A model generated the notes under the pieces. That model was given only the letters and a program-made list of their open reading frames with translations, searched no databases and was not told the DNA's origin. Positions 14,373 through 21,300 of a DNA stretch of 21,300 nucleotides are shown here, in pieces; positions within the stretch are counted from its first letter, which is position 1; each line of letters begins with the position of its first letter. The position numbers and the translations under genes were made by a program. Source of the DNA: Lachnospiraceae bacterium UBA3273 (lineage in GTDB: Bacteria; Bacillota; Clostridia; Lachnospirales; Lachnospiraceae); NCBI GenBank assembly GCA_002362385.1, contig DEUB01000033.1, positions 1-21,300 of the forward strand, in the 5' to 3' direction.

Positions 14373-16373
14373 ATGGGAAGAACCATAAAGGGGAAATTGA
14401 CAGTCAGTGTTATTTGTATGGTGGCAGCCAGCATTCTGCTGACTACGGTAGGGATCGTCATTGTGGCGGGAAGACGTATGATACAGGATCAGACGGAAGC
14501 GCTGCAGATTTATGCGGACAGGTATGCGGAGGAGATCAATACCTGGATCGAAAATGAAAAAATGCTTGCGGGCGGCGCGGCAGCCTGTATAGAAGCGGCG
14601 GGAAATCTTGACGAGGAATTCATCCAGTCCGTGATGGATACCTATGCATCGGGCAGAGAAGAACTTTTAAACTTATATTGCGGTACAAAGGACAGCGCTT
14701 TTATCCAGTCTAACCGTGAGGCGGAAATACCGGAGGGGTATGACCCGGTCCAGAGAGGGTGGTATCAACAGGCTGCTCGGGCCGGCACGGTAATCGTAAC
14801 GGACCCTTACTGGGACGTATTGACAAACCAGATGTGCGCCACTATTGCGGCTCCCGTATATGTAGACGGGGAGTTAAGCGCAGTGATCGGACTGGACGTG
14901 ACGCTGGGGACGGTAACGGACCTGACGGGAAGCATTAATTTTGCAGAAGGGGTTTACGGATTTTTATCGGACAGCGCAGGACAATATATCGCTCACAGGA
15001 ATAAAGAATATGAGCCGTCGGAAGATGCGGCGGTCGCCGTCTCGGAGATCATGCCGGGACTGGCAGGATTGATGACTGGCCAGGAGGAACAGGTCGTAAA
15101 GCTTAAGGATTATGACGGCAGCGAATGTTATTTTGCCACGGCAAAGATCACGGGCAGCGACTGGAGGATGGGAGTGGTAGTTCCTACCGCCAATGTAAGA
15201 AAATCCCTGATTGCCATGATAGCGGTGGCGGCAGTCATTGCTCTTTTGATCATTGTGGCAGTGGCGGCAGTCATGGCAGGACTTATAGGGAAGACTTTAG
15301 AACCGATCCAGATGTTAAAGCAGTTTGCTTCCGGCGATTTTTCCGAGAATGTGGCCGTCTCCCGGACCATTCCCAGCGAATATAAAGATGAGACGGAGCA
15401 GATCAAGACCGCTACCGTAGAGGTAAAACAGCAGATAAGGGGAATCATTTTAAATACAAAACAGGAAGCGGGAAGCATCAGTACCATTGCGGAAGAAACC
15501 TCGGTTAAAATGACGGAGCTGAACCAGGATATCTCCGGCATTGCCGATTCAACCGTAAAAGCGCTTAACCAGACTACGGCGGCAAAGGAGCTTTCGGAAA
15601 AGATAAAGGCTACGGGACAGGAGCTGTGCTTTGCCGTTGAGGAAGTAGCCAGAAAAGCGGGAGAAGCCGCAGAACAGTCCAGCGATATTATGGAACGGGC
15701 GCAGAAGCAGTACAAAAATTCCGAAACTTCCGGCAGGGAAGCGGTCCGTTTGTATGAGGAGACAAAGGGCGAGCTGGAGAAGGCCATCACGGACAGCCAG
15801 AGGGTACAGGAAATTGATACCCTGACAGAGGAAATACTGTCCATCAGTTCCCAGACAAATCTTTTAGCGTTAAATGCCAGTATAGAAGCGGCAAGGGCGG
15901 GAGAAGCCGGAAAGGGCTTTGCCGTTGTTGCAGAGGAGATCAGGCAGTTAGCGGATCATTCCAAAAATGCGGTGGATAAGATCCGGAAAGTCACGGAGAG
16001 CGTGGTGGAAAACGTGTTTTTCCTGTCCGAAAGCTCCGGGAAGCTTTTGGAATTCATGAACGGAAAGGTCATGGAGGATTATAAAGAAATGACGGAAATT
16101 GCCGGTATGTATGAGCAGGACGCTGTTTTTTACAGCGATATTTCCGGTAATCTGGGGGCGTCGTCTGAGGAAATGAGCGCAGGGATAGAAGGGATCAACG
16201 AGTCTATCCTGACGATTGCGGAGCTTGTGGGAGAGATTGCCGAATATATGCAGGATATGAAGCAGTCGGCGGAAAATTCCAATGAAAATTCAAGAGCGGT
16301 CCTTGAGCAGATGAAGGAACTCTCGCAGCTGAGCGAAATGCTTAATGAGACGGTGGCATCCTTTAAAGTGTAA
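14373..16373 (+). CDS. Methyl-accepting chemotaxis protein with dCache domain
   Basis: A transmembrane chemoreceptor that passes ligand signals to CheA/CheW at the flagellar motor pathway. It has 666 residues: membrane segment 1 (10-32), an extracellular double-Cache domain (about 38-275), membrane segment 2 (278-304), a short HAMP-like region (about 305-360), and a long coiled-coil signalling domain whose conserved hairpin ISSQTNLLALNASIEAARAG covers about 491-510, followed by GKGFAVVAEEIRQLA. The Cache part shows R128-G-W130-Y131, Y146-x-D148 and D175 in GLDV, the pattern described for amino-acid-binding dCache_1 receptors. An amino acid ligand is therefore plausible but inferred. GAGGGA sits 7 bases before the ATG. 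No other chemotaxis genes are adjacent, so it is a stand-alone receptor. Confidence 0.95.
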   Translation: MGRTIKGKLTVSVICMVAASILLTTVGIVIVAGRRMIQDQTEALQIYADRYAEEINTWIENEKMLAGGAAACIEAAGNLDEEFIQSVMDTYASGREELLNLYCGTKDSAFIQSNREAEIPEGYDPVQRGWYQQAARAGTVIVTDPYWDVLTNQMCATIAAPVYVDGELSAVIGLDVTLGTVTDLTGSINFAEGVYGFLSDSAGQYIAHRNKEYEPSEDAAVAVSEIMPGLAGLMTGQEEQVVKLKDYDGSECYFATAKITGSDWRMGVVVPTANVRKSLIAMIAVAAVIALLIIVAVAAVMAGLIGKTLEPIQMLKQFASGDFSENVAVSRTIPSEYKDETEQIKTATVEVKQQIRGIILNTKQEAGSISTIAEETSVKMTELNQDISGIADSTVKALNQTTAAKELSEKIKATGQELCFAVEEVARKAGEAAEQSSDIMERAQKQYKNSETSGREAVRLYEETKGELEKAITDSQRVQEIDTLTEEILSISSQTNLLALNASIEAARAGEAGKGFAVVAEEIRQLADHSKNAVDKIRKVTESVVENVFFLSESSGKLLEFMNGKVMEDYKEMTEIAGMYEQDAVFYSDISGNLGASSEEMSAGIEGINESILTIAELVGEIAEYMQDMKQSAENSNENSRAVLEQMKELSQLSEMLNETVASFKV

Positions 16374-16396
16374 AGCCAGGTTAAGGCATTCATTAC

Positions 16397-16437
16397 AAAA
16401 TCAAGTCGGTTGGTTACATCCGGCTTGATTTTTTTTT
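16397..16437 (+). terminator. Strong rho-independent terminator after the chemoreceptor gene
   Basis: ATCAAGTCGG (16400-16409) pairs with CCGGCTTGAT (16420-16429) through 10 bp with one G-T pair and a 10-base loop, followed by nine T. It cleanly separates the chemoreceptor from the two-component operon. Confidence 0.9.
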
Positions 16438-16478
16438 GCGAAATGACGAAATAATAGTAGCAGCTTAGGAGTGATAAA

Positions 16479-17189
16479 ATGACGATAGCGGTTTGCGACG
16501 ATGATGAGAAAATCAGGAAGCACCTGGTAAAGATGATCCGTTCATTTACGGACCGGGGAGACGATCCTGCCCTGATATTGGAGTTTTCGGGCGGAGAAAA
16601 GCTTTTGACATGTGAAGTACAGCCGGACATTGTGATCATGGACATCGGCATGGACGGTATGAACGGAATGGAAACCGCCGCTAAGCTCCGTGAAATATCG
16701 GACCCGATTTTGATTTTTGTCACGGCTTTGAAGGATTATGTTTTTGAAGCTTTTGATGTGGGAGCCTTTCATTACCTTTTAAAGCCGGTGGATGAAAATA
16801 AATTCTTTGAAGTTTTAGAACGGGCACTGGGAGAGATCGAGGCAAGAGGCAGTAAGAAAAACGCAGGCTTTACCGTAAAAACCCTGGAGGGCTTTCGCAC
16901 GGTAAAATGTAATGACATCTATTATGCGGAAAATATTGCCAGAAAGATCGTGCTTCACACAAAAGAAGGGGATATTTCCTATTACGAAAAAATGGAACAC
17001 TTGGAGAAACAGCTGGGAAACGGCTTTTTCAGGTGTCACAGGGGCTATCTTGTATCTCTGGATAAGGTAAAGCAGTATGACAGCAGGGAAATAGAGCTTG
17101 TAAACGGAGACATCATTTTGCTGTCAAGACAAAAGTATTCTGATTTTGTGCAGGCTTATATGAAGTATATGGTGGAAGAAGAGAAATGA
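16479..17189 (+). CDS. LytTR-family response regulator
   Basis: A cytoplasmic response regulator of the AgrA/VirR/LytR class, 236 residues. The receiver domain (1-120) keeps the acidic cluster Asp7-Asp8-Asp9, the phosphorylated Asp55 in DIVIMDIGMDG, Thr82 and Lys102 in YLLKPVD. The LytTR DNA-binding domain (about 130-232) shows IYYAENIARKIVLHT, FFRCHRGYLVSLDKV and IILLSRQKYSDFVQAY. AGGAGTG about 6 bases upstream supports the start. The stop codon overlaps the kinase ATG. LytTR regulators of this class usually control toxin, bacteriocin, competence or cell-surface genes by binding pairs of direct repeats. Here the cotranscribed genes further down the operon may be part of the regulated output, or may modulate the pair. 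Confidence 0.95.
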   Translation: MTIAVCDDDEKIRKHLVKMIRSFTDRGDDPALILEFSGGEKLLTCEVQPDIVIMDIGMDGMNGMETAAKLREISDPILIFVTALKDYVFEAFDVGAFHYLLKPVDENKFFEVLERALGEIEARGSKKNAGFTVKTLEGFRTVKCNDIYYAENIARKIVLHTKEGDISYYEKMEHLEKQLGNGFFRCHRGYLVSLDKVKQYDSREIELVNGDIILLSRQKYSDFVQAYMKYMVEEEK

Positions 17190-18679
17190 AAGAATTCATT
17201 TATACGCTGCTTAGTCTTTTAGAATATACGGTCCGCGCCCTCTTACTTTTGAAGATCTTCAGAACATGGCTTCCTTTTAAGCAGTCCTTTAAAAGAACGG
17301 GAAAGTACATTTTGTGTACGCAATGCGTTGTTACGCAGTATCTGTTATCTGAAACCCGCCTTTTAAAAAGGGTTCTCTACGGGGAAGACATGATGGTGGA
17401 CCGAAGCATAAAGTCGGCGGTCATCGTCATTTTATGCGCTGCCGTTACTTTTGTGTTCTCCCTGTGGCTGTTCGAAGGCAAAAAATCTGTAAAGGGGTAT
17501 CTTTCGGCAAATTTTTATGCGCTGTTAGAGCTGTGCCGCTTTGCCTGGTATGCTTTCTGCATACCGGTACTGCATCAGATGTCCGCCATTGTCAGCGCTA
17601 AAGCGGCGGAGGGAAACGTTTCCTTTGAAAGGGTAAACCTGTGGCTTTTGACGGCAGAGGTTGTGTGGAACTTTCTGATGGGAGCCGGAAATTGTATTCT
17701 TTTGTATCTGGTAATCAGCTGGTACTGCCGCACCCTTGAGGGGATTGAGAAAAAGTGTTCCGGGGCGGAGCTTTTGTTTCTGGCCTTTCCCAGTATTACG
17801 GGATTTGTTTTTTGCATTTTTTTAAGAGGGATCCTTTATTCCCAGAAGGAGGGGGAGGTAAGATTTCTTTTTGAGGATTATCCGGGCACGCGTATCCTGG
17901 TGATCGCCCTGACCTTTTTAATGGTAGGAATGATCATGGTCAGCATCAAGGCTTTTACGGAGTTGGTCAAAAGGCATGAGGAAAAGAGCAGGCTCATCGT
18001 TTATGAAAACCAGATAGAGGAGATGGCGCAGCATGTAAAGGATGTGGAAGATCTGTATGACGGGATCCGCGGTATGCGCCATGATATGAAAAACAATATC
18101 TATGCCATGAAGCTGCTGCTAAAAGAAAGCATGGAGGATAAAAACGGGGCCTCTTGTGCCGAAGCGCAGAAATATCTGGCCCAGATGGAGGAGAGCTTAG
18201 AGGGACTTGATTATCCTGTGCACAGCGGAAATCCCGTTACGGATGTGGTCTTAGGGCGGATCTACAGGCAGTGCCGGAAGGAAAAAATCCATTTTACATG
18301 TGATTTTTATTTTCCAAAGGGGGAAAAATTTCCGGTCTACGATATCTGCATTTTGTTAAACAACGCTTTGGATAATGCAGTGGAAGCCTGCGCCAGGCTG
18401 ACAGAACGGGAAGGGGCCGGAAAAAAAGTTTTCCTTCGTTCTTATGAAAAAAGGAACCTGTTTTTTATAGAGATAAAAAACGGCTTTGACGGAAGGCTTC
18501 TTAAGGATGATAACGGCAATTTCCTTACCACGAAAGAGAATGAGGGGATTCACGGGATCGGGATACAGAATATGAAGAAATGTGTGGAAAAATATTTTGG
18601 AAGGATAGAGTTTTCTGTAGATAGAGGATATTTTGTAACAAAGATCATGCTTCAGGAGGGAAAGGAGAGAATGAAATGA
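17186..18679 (+). CDS. GHKL-domain sensor histidine kinase (AgrC-like)
   Basis: The membrane sensor partner of the LytTR regulator, 497 residues. Six hydrophobic segments fill residues 1-260. A coiled coil (about 262-292) leads to the phosphoacceptor His299 in GMRHDMKNNIY, the HPK10-type H-box. The GHKL ATPase follows, with an N-box NNALDNAVEAC (392-402) and a G-box around GIHGIGIQNMKK (454-465). This is the layout of AgrC/ComD kinases that sense peptides, but some members sense other membrane signals, and no agrB/agrD-like peptide or processing gene is in the window. It overlaps both neighbours by 4 bases (ATGA at each end), so the regulator, kinase and next protein are made in a fixed order. 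Confidence 0.93.
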   Translation: MKEFIYTLLSLLEYTVRALLLLKIFRTWLPFKQSFKRTGKYILCTQCVVTQYLLSETRLLKRVLYGEDMMVDRSIKSAVIVILCAAVTFVFSLWLFEGKKSVKGYLSANFYALLELCRFAWYAFCIPVLHQMSAIVSAKAAEGNVSFERVNLWLLTAEVVWNFLMGAGNCILLYLVISWYCRTLEGIEKKCSGAELLFLAFPSITGFVFCIFLRGILYSQKEGEVRFLFEDYPGTRILVIALTFLMVGMIMVSIKAFTELVKRHEEKSRLIVYENQIEEMAQHVKDVEDLYDGIRGMRHDMKNNIYAMKLLLKESMEDKNGASCAEAQKYLAQMEESLEGLDYPVHSGNPVTDVVLGRIYRQCRKEKIHFTCDFYFPKGEKFPVYDICILLNNALDNAVEACARLTEREGAGKKVFLRSYEKRNLFFIEIKNGFDGRLLKDDNGNFLTTKENEGIHGIGIQNMKKCVEKYFGRIEFSVDRGYFVTKIMLQEGKERMK

Positions 18680-19461
18680 GCGAAATGGTTTTAAATGCCG
18701 CAACGAGAGCCTATCAGAAGTATTTGCAGACGCTTCAGCCGGGGCATACAAAAAATACGTCTAAAACGGCCGGGGCAAAGGGATTTGATGAAAGCAGGTT
18801 CCGCTTCGGGGATTTCAGGACGAAGCTGAATGCGGCGGCAGATTCCGCGTCTATGAAATCAAAAAAGGTTTCGGGTTCGGATAAGAGCAGTATGGTTAAA
18901 TGGAGCAACGCGGATACGGTATCCGATTTAAAGAGGGTTTCCGTGGAAAATATGACCATGGATGAATATAAGGCATATATCAGGCAGAGGATCTATGCGC
19001 TGCCTGTTAATCACACCCAGGCTTTAAATTCCGTGGCAGTCGATATTACGGACGAGGGATTTGCAGCAATGAAGGATGACCCGGAATATGAAGAATGGGT
19101 ATTGGGCACATTGAGGGTGGACTTTGCCGCCACCGATCCCTGGAGCGGGATAACCGGAGGACGTTTTGTGATACATCGTTTCGGCAGCACAAAGGAGGAA
19201 TACCGGGGAGAGAGCTGGAATCTTTCCGAAAACGGAGGCATGGGACAGAGCATTTTTAATGCAGGTGCGAAGAAAAGCTTCTGGCAGCGCCGTTCGGAAT
19301 CCATACAGTCCTATTTAGAGGCACAGGAATTACTTGATCTGCAGCAGCGCAGGATGGAAAGGCTTGGCGGGGACTATTATTCCATGAGCGGCTATGGCGC
19401 CAGTCTTTTACAAAATTTAAGGAGGCTTTATTATGCGGGTTACAACACAAATGTTAAATGA
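18676..19461 (+). CDS. Protein of unknown function, translationally coupled to the kinase
   Basis: A 261-residue protein whose ATG overlaps the kinase stop by 4 bases; GGAGAG lies just upstream. It has no signal peptide or membrane segment. Residues 1-75 are polar, Ser/Lys/Ala-rich and probably flexible. The middle (about 88-190) looks folded: it begins SVENMTMDEYKAYIRQRIYAL and contains VAVDITDEGFAAMKDDPEYEEW and GITGGRFVIHRFG. The C-terminal 60 residues are helical (SIQSYLEAQELLDLQQRRMERL) and end in a Tyr-rich tail. I cannot name a function. From memory, Lachnospiraceae genomes carry similar proteins under a DUF label (perhaps DUF6033), which I cannot verify. Its position suggests it is a partner, anti-activator or export cargo linked to the two-component system, and to the flagellin-like protein encoded next, which it overlaps. 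Confidence 0.8.
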   Translation: MSEMVLNAATRAYQKYLQTLQPGHTKNTSKTAGAKGFDESRFRFGDFRTKLNAAADSASMKSKKVSGSDKSSMVKWSNADTVSDLKRVSVENMTMDEYKAYIRQRIYALPVNHTQALNSVAVDITDEGFAAMKDDPEYEEWVLGTLRVDFAATDPWSGITGGRFVIHRFGSTKEEYRGESWNLSENGGMGQSIFNAGAKKSFWQRRSESIQSYLEAQELLDLQQRRMERLGGDYYSMSGYGASLLQNLRRLYYAGYNTNVK

Positions 19462-20107
19462 ATCAGCCAGAAAGGCGGGGTTACCCATTCATGACACGTC
19501 CCTGCTCAATTACATTAACAAGGGAAACGGCGGGAACGGTCTGTTAGACGCCATTTCCGGCAAGAAGGACCAGAATACCGGAAAAGTTAACAGAATGCAG
19601 AAGTACGGATATGAAAAGATGGAGAAGCTTGCAGGCGGGCTTTCCCAGAGCGCCGAAGCGCTTTTGGTTAAGGAGAACGGCCTTTTTGATAAGGCAAAAG
19701 AAAGCGGCGATACGAAGGATGTGGTAAAGGGCGTTGAAAATATGGTAAATGCCTATAACGATACGCTTTTGGCCCTGAAAAAGGAAACAGGCGCCATAAA
19801 CAGGCTTTATCTGGAATCCTTGAAAAGCGCCGCAAAGGAAAACGAGGCGGCGTTGAAGAAAGCAGGGGTTACAATGGCTGAAGACGGACAATTGGTCATC
19901 GATAAAGAAAAGCTTTCGGAAGCGGATCTGGAAACGCTGGAAAAAGCTTTTGGACCGTCAGGGGACTTTACATCCAAGGTATCCTATGTGGCAGGCAGGG
20001 TGGAAGACAATGCCGCAGCCAATTTGGACAGCATATCCAATCAGTATACATCCGGGGGCAGCGCTTATAGGGCGGCACTGCAAAGCCGGTATGACAATAA
20101 GGGATGA
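19433..20107 (+). CDS. Small FlgL/FliD-like protein, possible flagellar axial-type protein
   Basis: A 224-residue protein that starts 29 bases inside the previous gene. AAGGAGG at 19419-19425, 7 bases before the ATG, makes that start convincing. The N-terminus MRVTTQML resembles the first residues of FlgL and flagellins. The C-terminal half resembles the end of FliD, the filament cap: VNAYNDTL, then AGVTMAEDGQLVIDKEKL, a FxxxSGDFTSKV segment, and a helical tail. The hypervariable middle domains of true FliD or FlgL are absent, and the whole is about half their usual length. There is no Sec signal, which fits export by the flagellar apparatus, but that is inference. It ends the operon and is followed by a short terminator. 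Assignment rests on motif resemblance only. Confidence 0.75.
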   Translation: MRVTTQMLNESARKAGLPIHDTSLLNYINKGNGGNGLLDAISGKKDQNTGKVNRMQKYGYEKMEKLAGGLSQSAEALLVKENGLFDKAKESGDTKDVVKGVENMVNAYNDTLLALKKETGAINRLYLESLKSAAKENEAALKKAGVTMAEDGQLVIDKEKLSEADLETLEKAFGPSGDFTSKVSYVAGRVEDNAAANLDSISNQYTSGGSAYRAALQSRYDNKG

Positions 20108-20110
20108 TCG

Positions 20111-20134
20111 TTTAACCGGCGGTTAAATTTCTTT
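20111..20134 (+). terminator. Short terminator at the end of the two-component operon
   Basis: TTTAACC (20111-20117) and GGTTAAA (20121-20127) form a 7-bp stem with a 3-base loop, followed by TTTCTTT. It lies a few bases after the stop codon. Confidence 0.6.
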
Positions 20135-20157
20135 CCCCTAAGTTTACATCTGTTCAA

Positions 20158-20186
20158 TTGTATCTCATCGTCCTGTCGGATATAAT
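20158..20186 (+). promoter_or_regulatory. Promoter of the XRE regulator gene
   Basis: TTGTAT (20158-20163), a 17-base spacer and a perfect TATAAT (20181-20186) lie 50 bases before the start codon, directly after the terminator of the previous operon. Confidence 0.7.
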
Positions 20187-20235
20187 GAATACAACAAAAG
20201 GCCTTTTGAAGTGAAATGAAAAAGGAGATGTAAAA

Positions 20236-21285
20236 ATGGTAATGAATCAGATTATCAGGGAAAGAAGAAAAGCCCTGGGGCTTACCCAGGAAGAGGTGGC
20301 GGATTATCTGGGGGTATCCACGCCTGCAGTCAATAAATGGGAGACTGGGAAAAGTTATCCGGATATTACTATGCTTCCTGCCCTGGCAAGGCTTTTGCAG
20401 ACCGACGCAAACAGCCTGCTGTCCTTTGAAGAGGATATGACAAGGGAAGAGGAAGAAAGGATCATAGGTCGTGCATATAAGATTTTGGAAGAGGAAGGCT
20501 ATGAGGCTGCTTACCGTACGCTGCTCCAGAAGATGAAAGAGTATCCTGACAGCTTTTCCTTCATTTTGAGCGGGGCGCTTTTCTTGGAAGGCGGCCTGCT
20601 TTTCTTGGACGATGTTACACAAAAAGAGCGATATCTTTGCGAATTTGAAAAATTATACAGACGGGTAATGGAAAGCGAAGATCTTGAGATACGGGGACAG
20701 GCGGCGACCCTGCTCGTTTCCAGATATATTAACAGGAAGGAATATGACAAAGCAGAGGAGCTCATAGAGGGATTTCCGGAAATGACTTTTCAAAAGAAAC
20801 AGCTTATGGCAAATCTGTTAACGGATAAAGGGGAATATGGGAAAGCGGCCGAAATACTGGAAACACAGCTTCTTATGGATGTGATCAACGCCTATAACAG
20901 GATGATGTCTTTAACCCAGCTTTCTTTAAAAGAGGGAGAAAAAGAAAAGGCGGAGTATTTTGCGGATATGTGCGAAAAGACGGCAGAGATGTTCGGCTGT
21001 TCAAAGTATGCGGTACATGCGGCAAAGCTGTGTCTCTACGGATCCCTTAAGGACAGGGACGGGTGTTTAGAGAAGCTGAAGCTGTTGTTTTCTTCCATAG
21101 AGGAGAACTGGAAGCCGGAAGAGTTTCCGCTGTATTCCCACATAAACGTAAAAGAGGGAGGAGTCGGTTTAAAGGCCATGCTTCCCGGTATCCTTAAGAG
21201 CTTAAAGGAGGACGAAGAATTTGAATTCTTAAAAGACGATCCGGAATTCTTGTCACTGCTTAAGGAGCAGGAAGCACGGAAATGA
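20236..21285 (+). CDS. XRE-family transcriptional regulator with C-terminal TPR-like region
   Basis: A DNA-binding regulator, 349 residues. The Cro/C1-type helix-turn-helix occupies about residues 4-62: IIRERRKALGLTQEEVADYLGVSTPAVNKWETGKSYPDI is the classical core, followed by ALARLL. The rest (about 70-349) is a chain of helices resembling tetratricopeptide repeats, with lengths and A/Y/A patterns such as NRKEYDKAEELIEGFP and DKGEYGKAAEILETQL. In related regulators this region binds peptides or partner proteins. AAAGGAG 8 bases upstream fixes the start. The last codons overlap a possible next gene by 4 bases, and such regulators often control the genes just downstream, here out of view. Its ligand is unknown. 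Confidence 0.92.
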   Translation: MVMNQIIRERRKALGLTQEEVADYLGVSTPAVNKWETGKSYPDITMLPALARLLQTDANSLLSFEEDMTREEEERIIGRAYKILEEEGYEAAYRTLLQKMKEYPDSFSFILSGALFLEGGLLFLDDVTQKERYLCEFEKLYRRVMESEDLEIRGQAATLLVSRYINRKEYDKAEELIEGFPEMTFQKKQLMANLLTDKGEYGKAAEILETQLLMDVINAYNRMMSLTQLSLKEGEKEKAEYFADMCEKTAEMFGCSKYAVHAAKLCLYGSLKDRDGCLEKLKLLFSSIEENWKPEEFPLYSHINVKEGGVGLKAMLPGILKSLKEDEEFEFLKDDPEFLSLLKEQEARK

Positions 21286-21300
21286 ATTTTCAAGGCATCC
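21282..21300 (+). CDS. Possible start of a further gene, cut by the window edge
   Basis: An ATG at 21282-21284 overlaps the XRE stop codon (ATGA) and reads M-N-F-Q-G-I to the edge. This is the junction style seen elsewhere in the window. AAGGAG lies about 14 bases upstream, rather far. Only six codons are visible, so the product cannot be named. Confidence 0.4.

Noticed and set aside
15128..15844. A 238-codon open frame antisense to the chemoreceptor
   Set aside because: Its Ser/Ala-rich translation is the mirror of the coiled-coil coding region. The sense frame has unmistakable MCP motifs.

Overview
The window looks like a chromosomal segment of a motile Gram-positive anaerobe of the Clostridia, most likely a Lachnospiraceae-type organism. 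The reasons are the strong GGAGG-type ribosome binding sites, the dense head-to-tail operons with 4-base ATGA overlaps, two Gram-positive style lipoproteins, an Rpn/PDDEXK nuclease of the type common in that family, a LytTR/GHKL two-component system, and a chemoreceptor. This is inference from gene style; no 16S or marker gene is present. I see no tRNA, rRNA, CRISPR array or insertion sequence.

Layout: (1) 1-990, an Rpn/PDDEXK nuclease with QGIE tandem repeats and a well-placed internal start that could make a separate C-terminal protein. (2) 1093-2748, a membrane-anchored Amidase_3 protein whose catalytic Glu position appears to be Lys, then a lipoprotein. (3) 2982-5617, an ABC ATPase coupled to a large permease with a C-terminal extra domain. 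(4) 5720-7084, a MATE transporter. (5) 7192-8604, a lipoprotein made of three homologous units of about 120 residues. (6) 8740-9612, a Bax-inhibitor-1 family membrane protein with an Asn/Tyr/Gly-rich N-terminus. (7) 9750-10516 on the minus strand, mntP behind a complete promoter, yybP-ykoY manganese riboswitch and terminator. (8) 10590-11540, a LytTR regulator with a DUF3021-type membrane partner. (9) 11566-12558 on the minus strand, a zinc-ribbon membrane protein of unknown role. (10) 12634-14249, a second ABC ATPase/permease pair. (11) 14373-16373, a dCache chemoreceptor. (12) 16479-20107, a four-gene, translationally overlapping operon: LytTR response regulator, GHKL histidine kinase, a protein I do not firmly recognise, and a small protein resembling flagellar axial proteins. 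(13) 20236-21285, an XRE regulator, followed by what may be the start of another gene.

The best candidate for an undescribed system is the operon at 16479-20107. All three junctions overlap (4, 4 and 29 bases). A peptide-sensor-type kinase and LytTR regulator are therefore made together with two soluble proteins that lack signal peptides. The last begins like FlgL/flagellin and ends like the C-terminal part of FliD, which suggests a link between the two-component system and the flagellum. The possible intragenic small protein of the Rpn gene and the Lys-substituted amidase are the next most interesting points. Manganese export, by contrast, is a textbook module.
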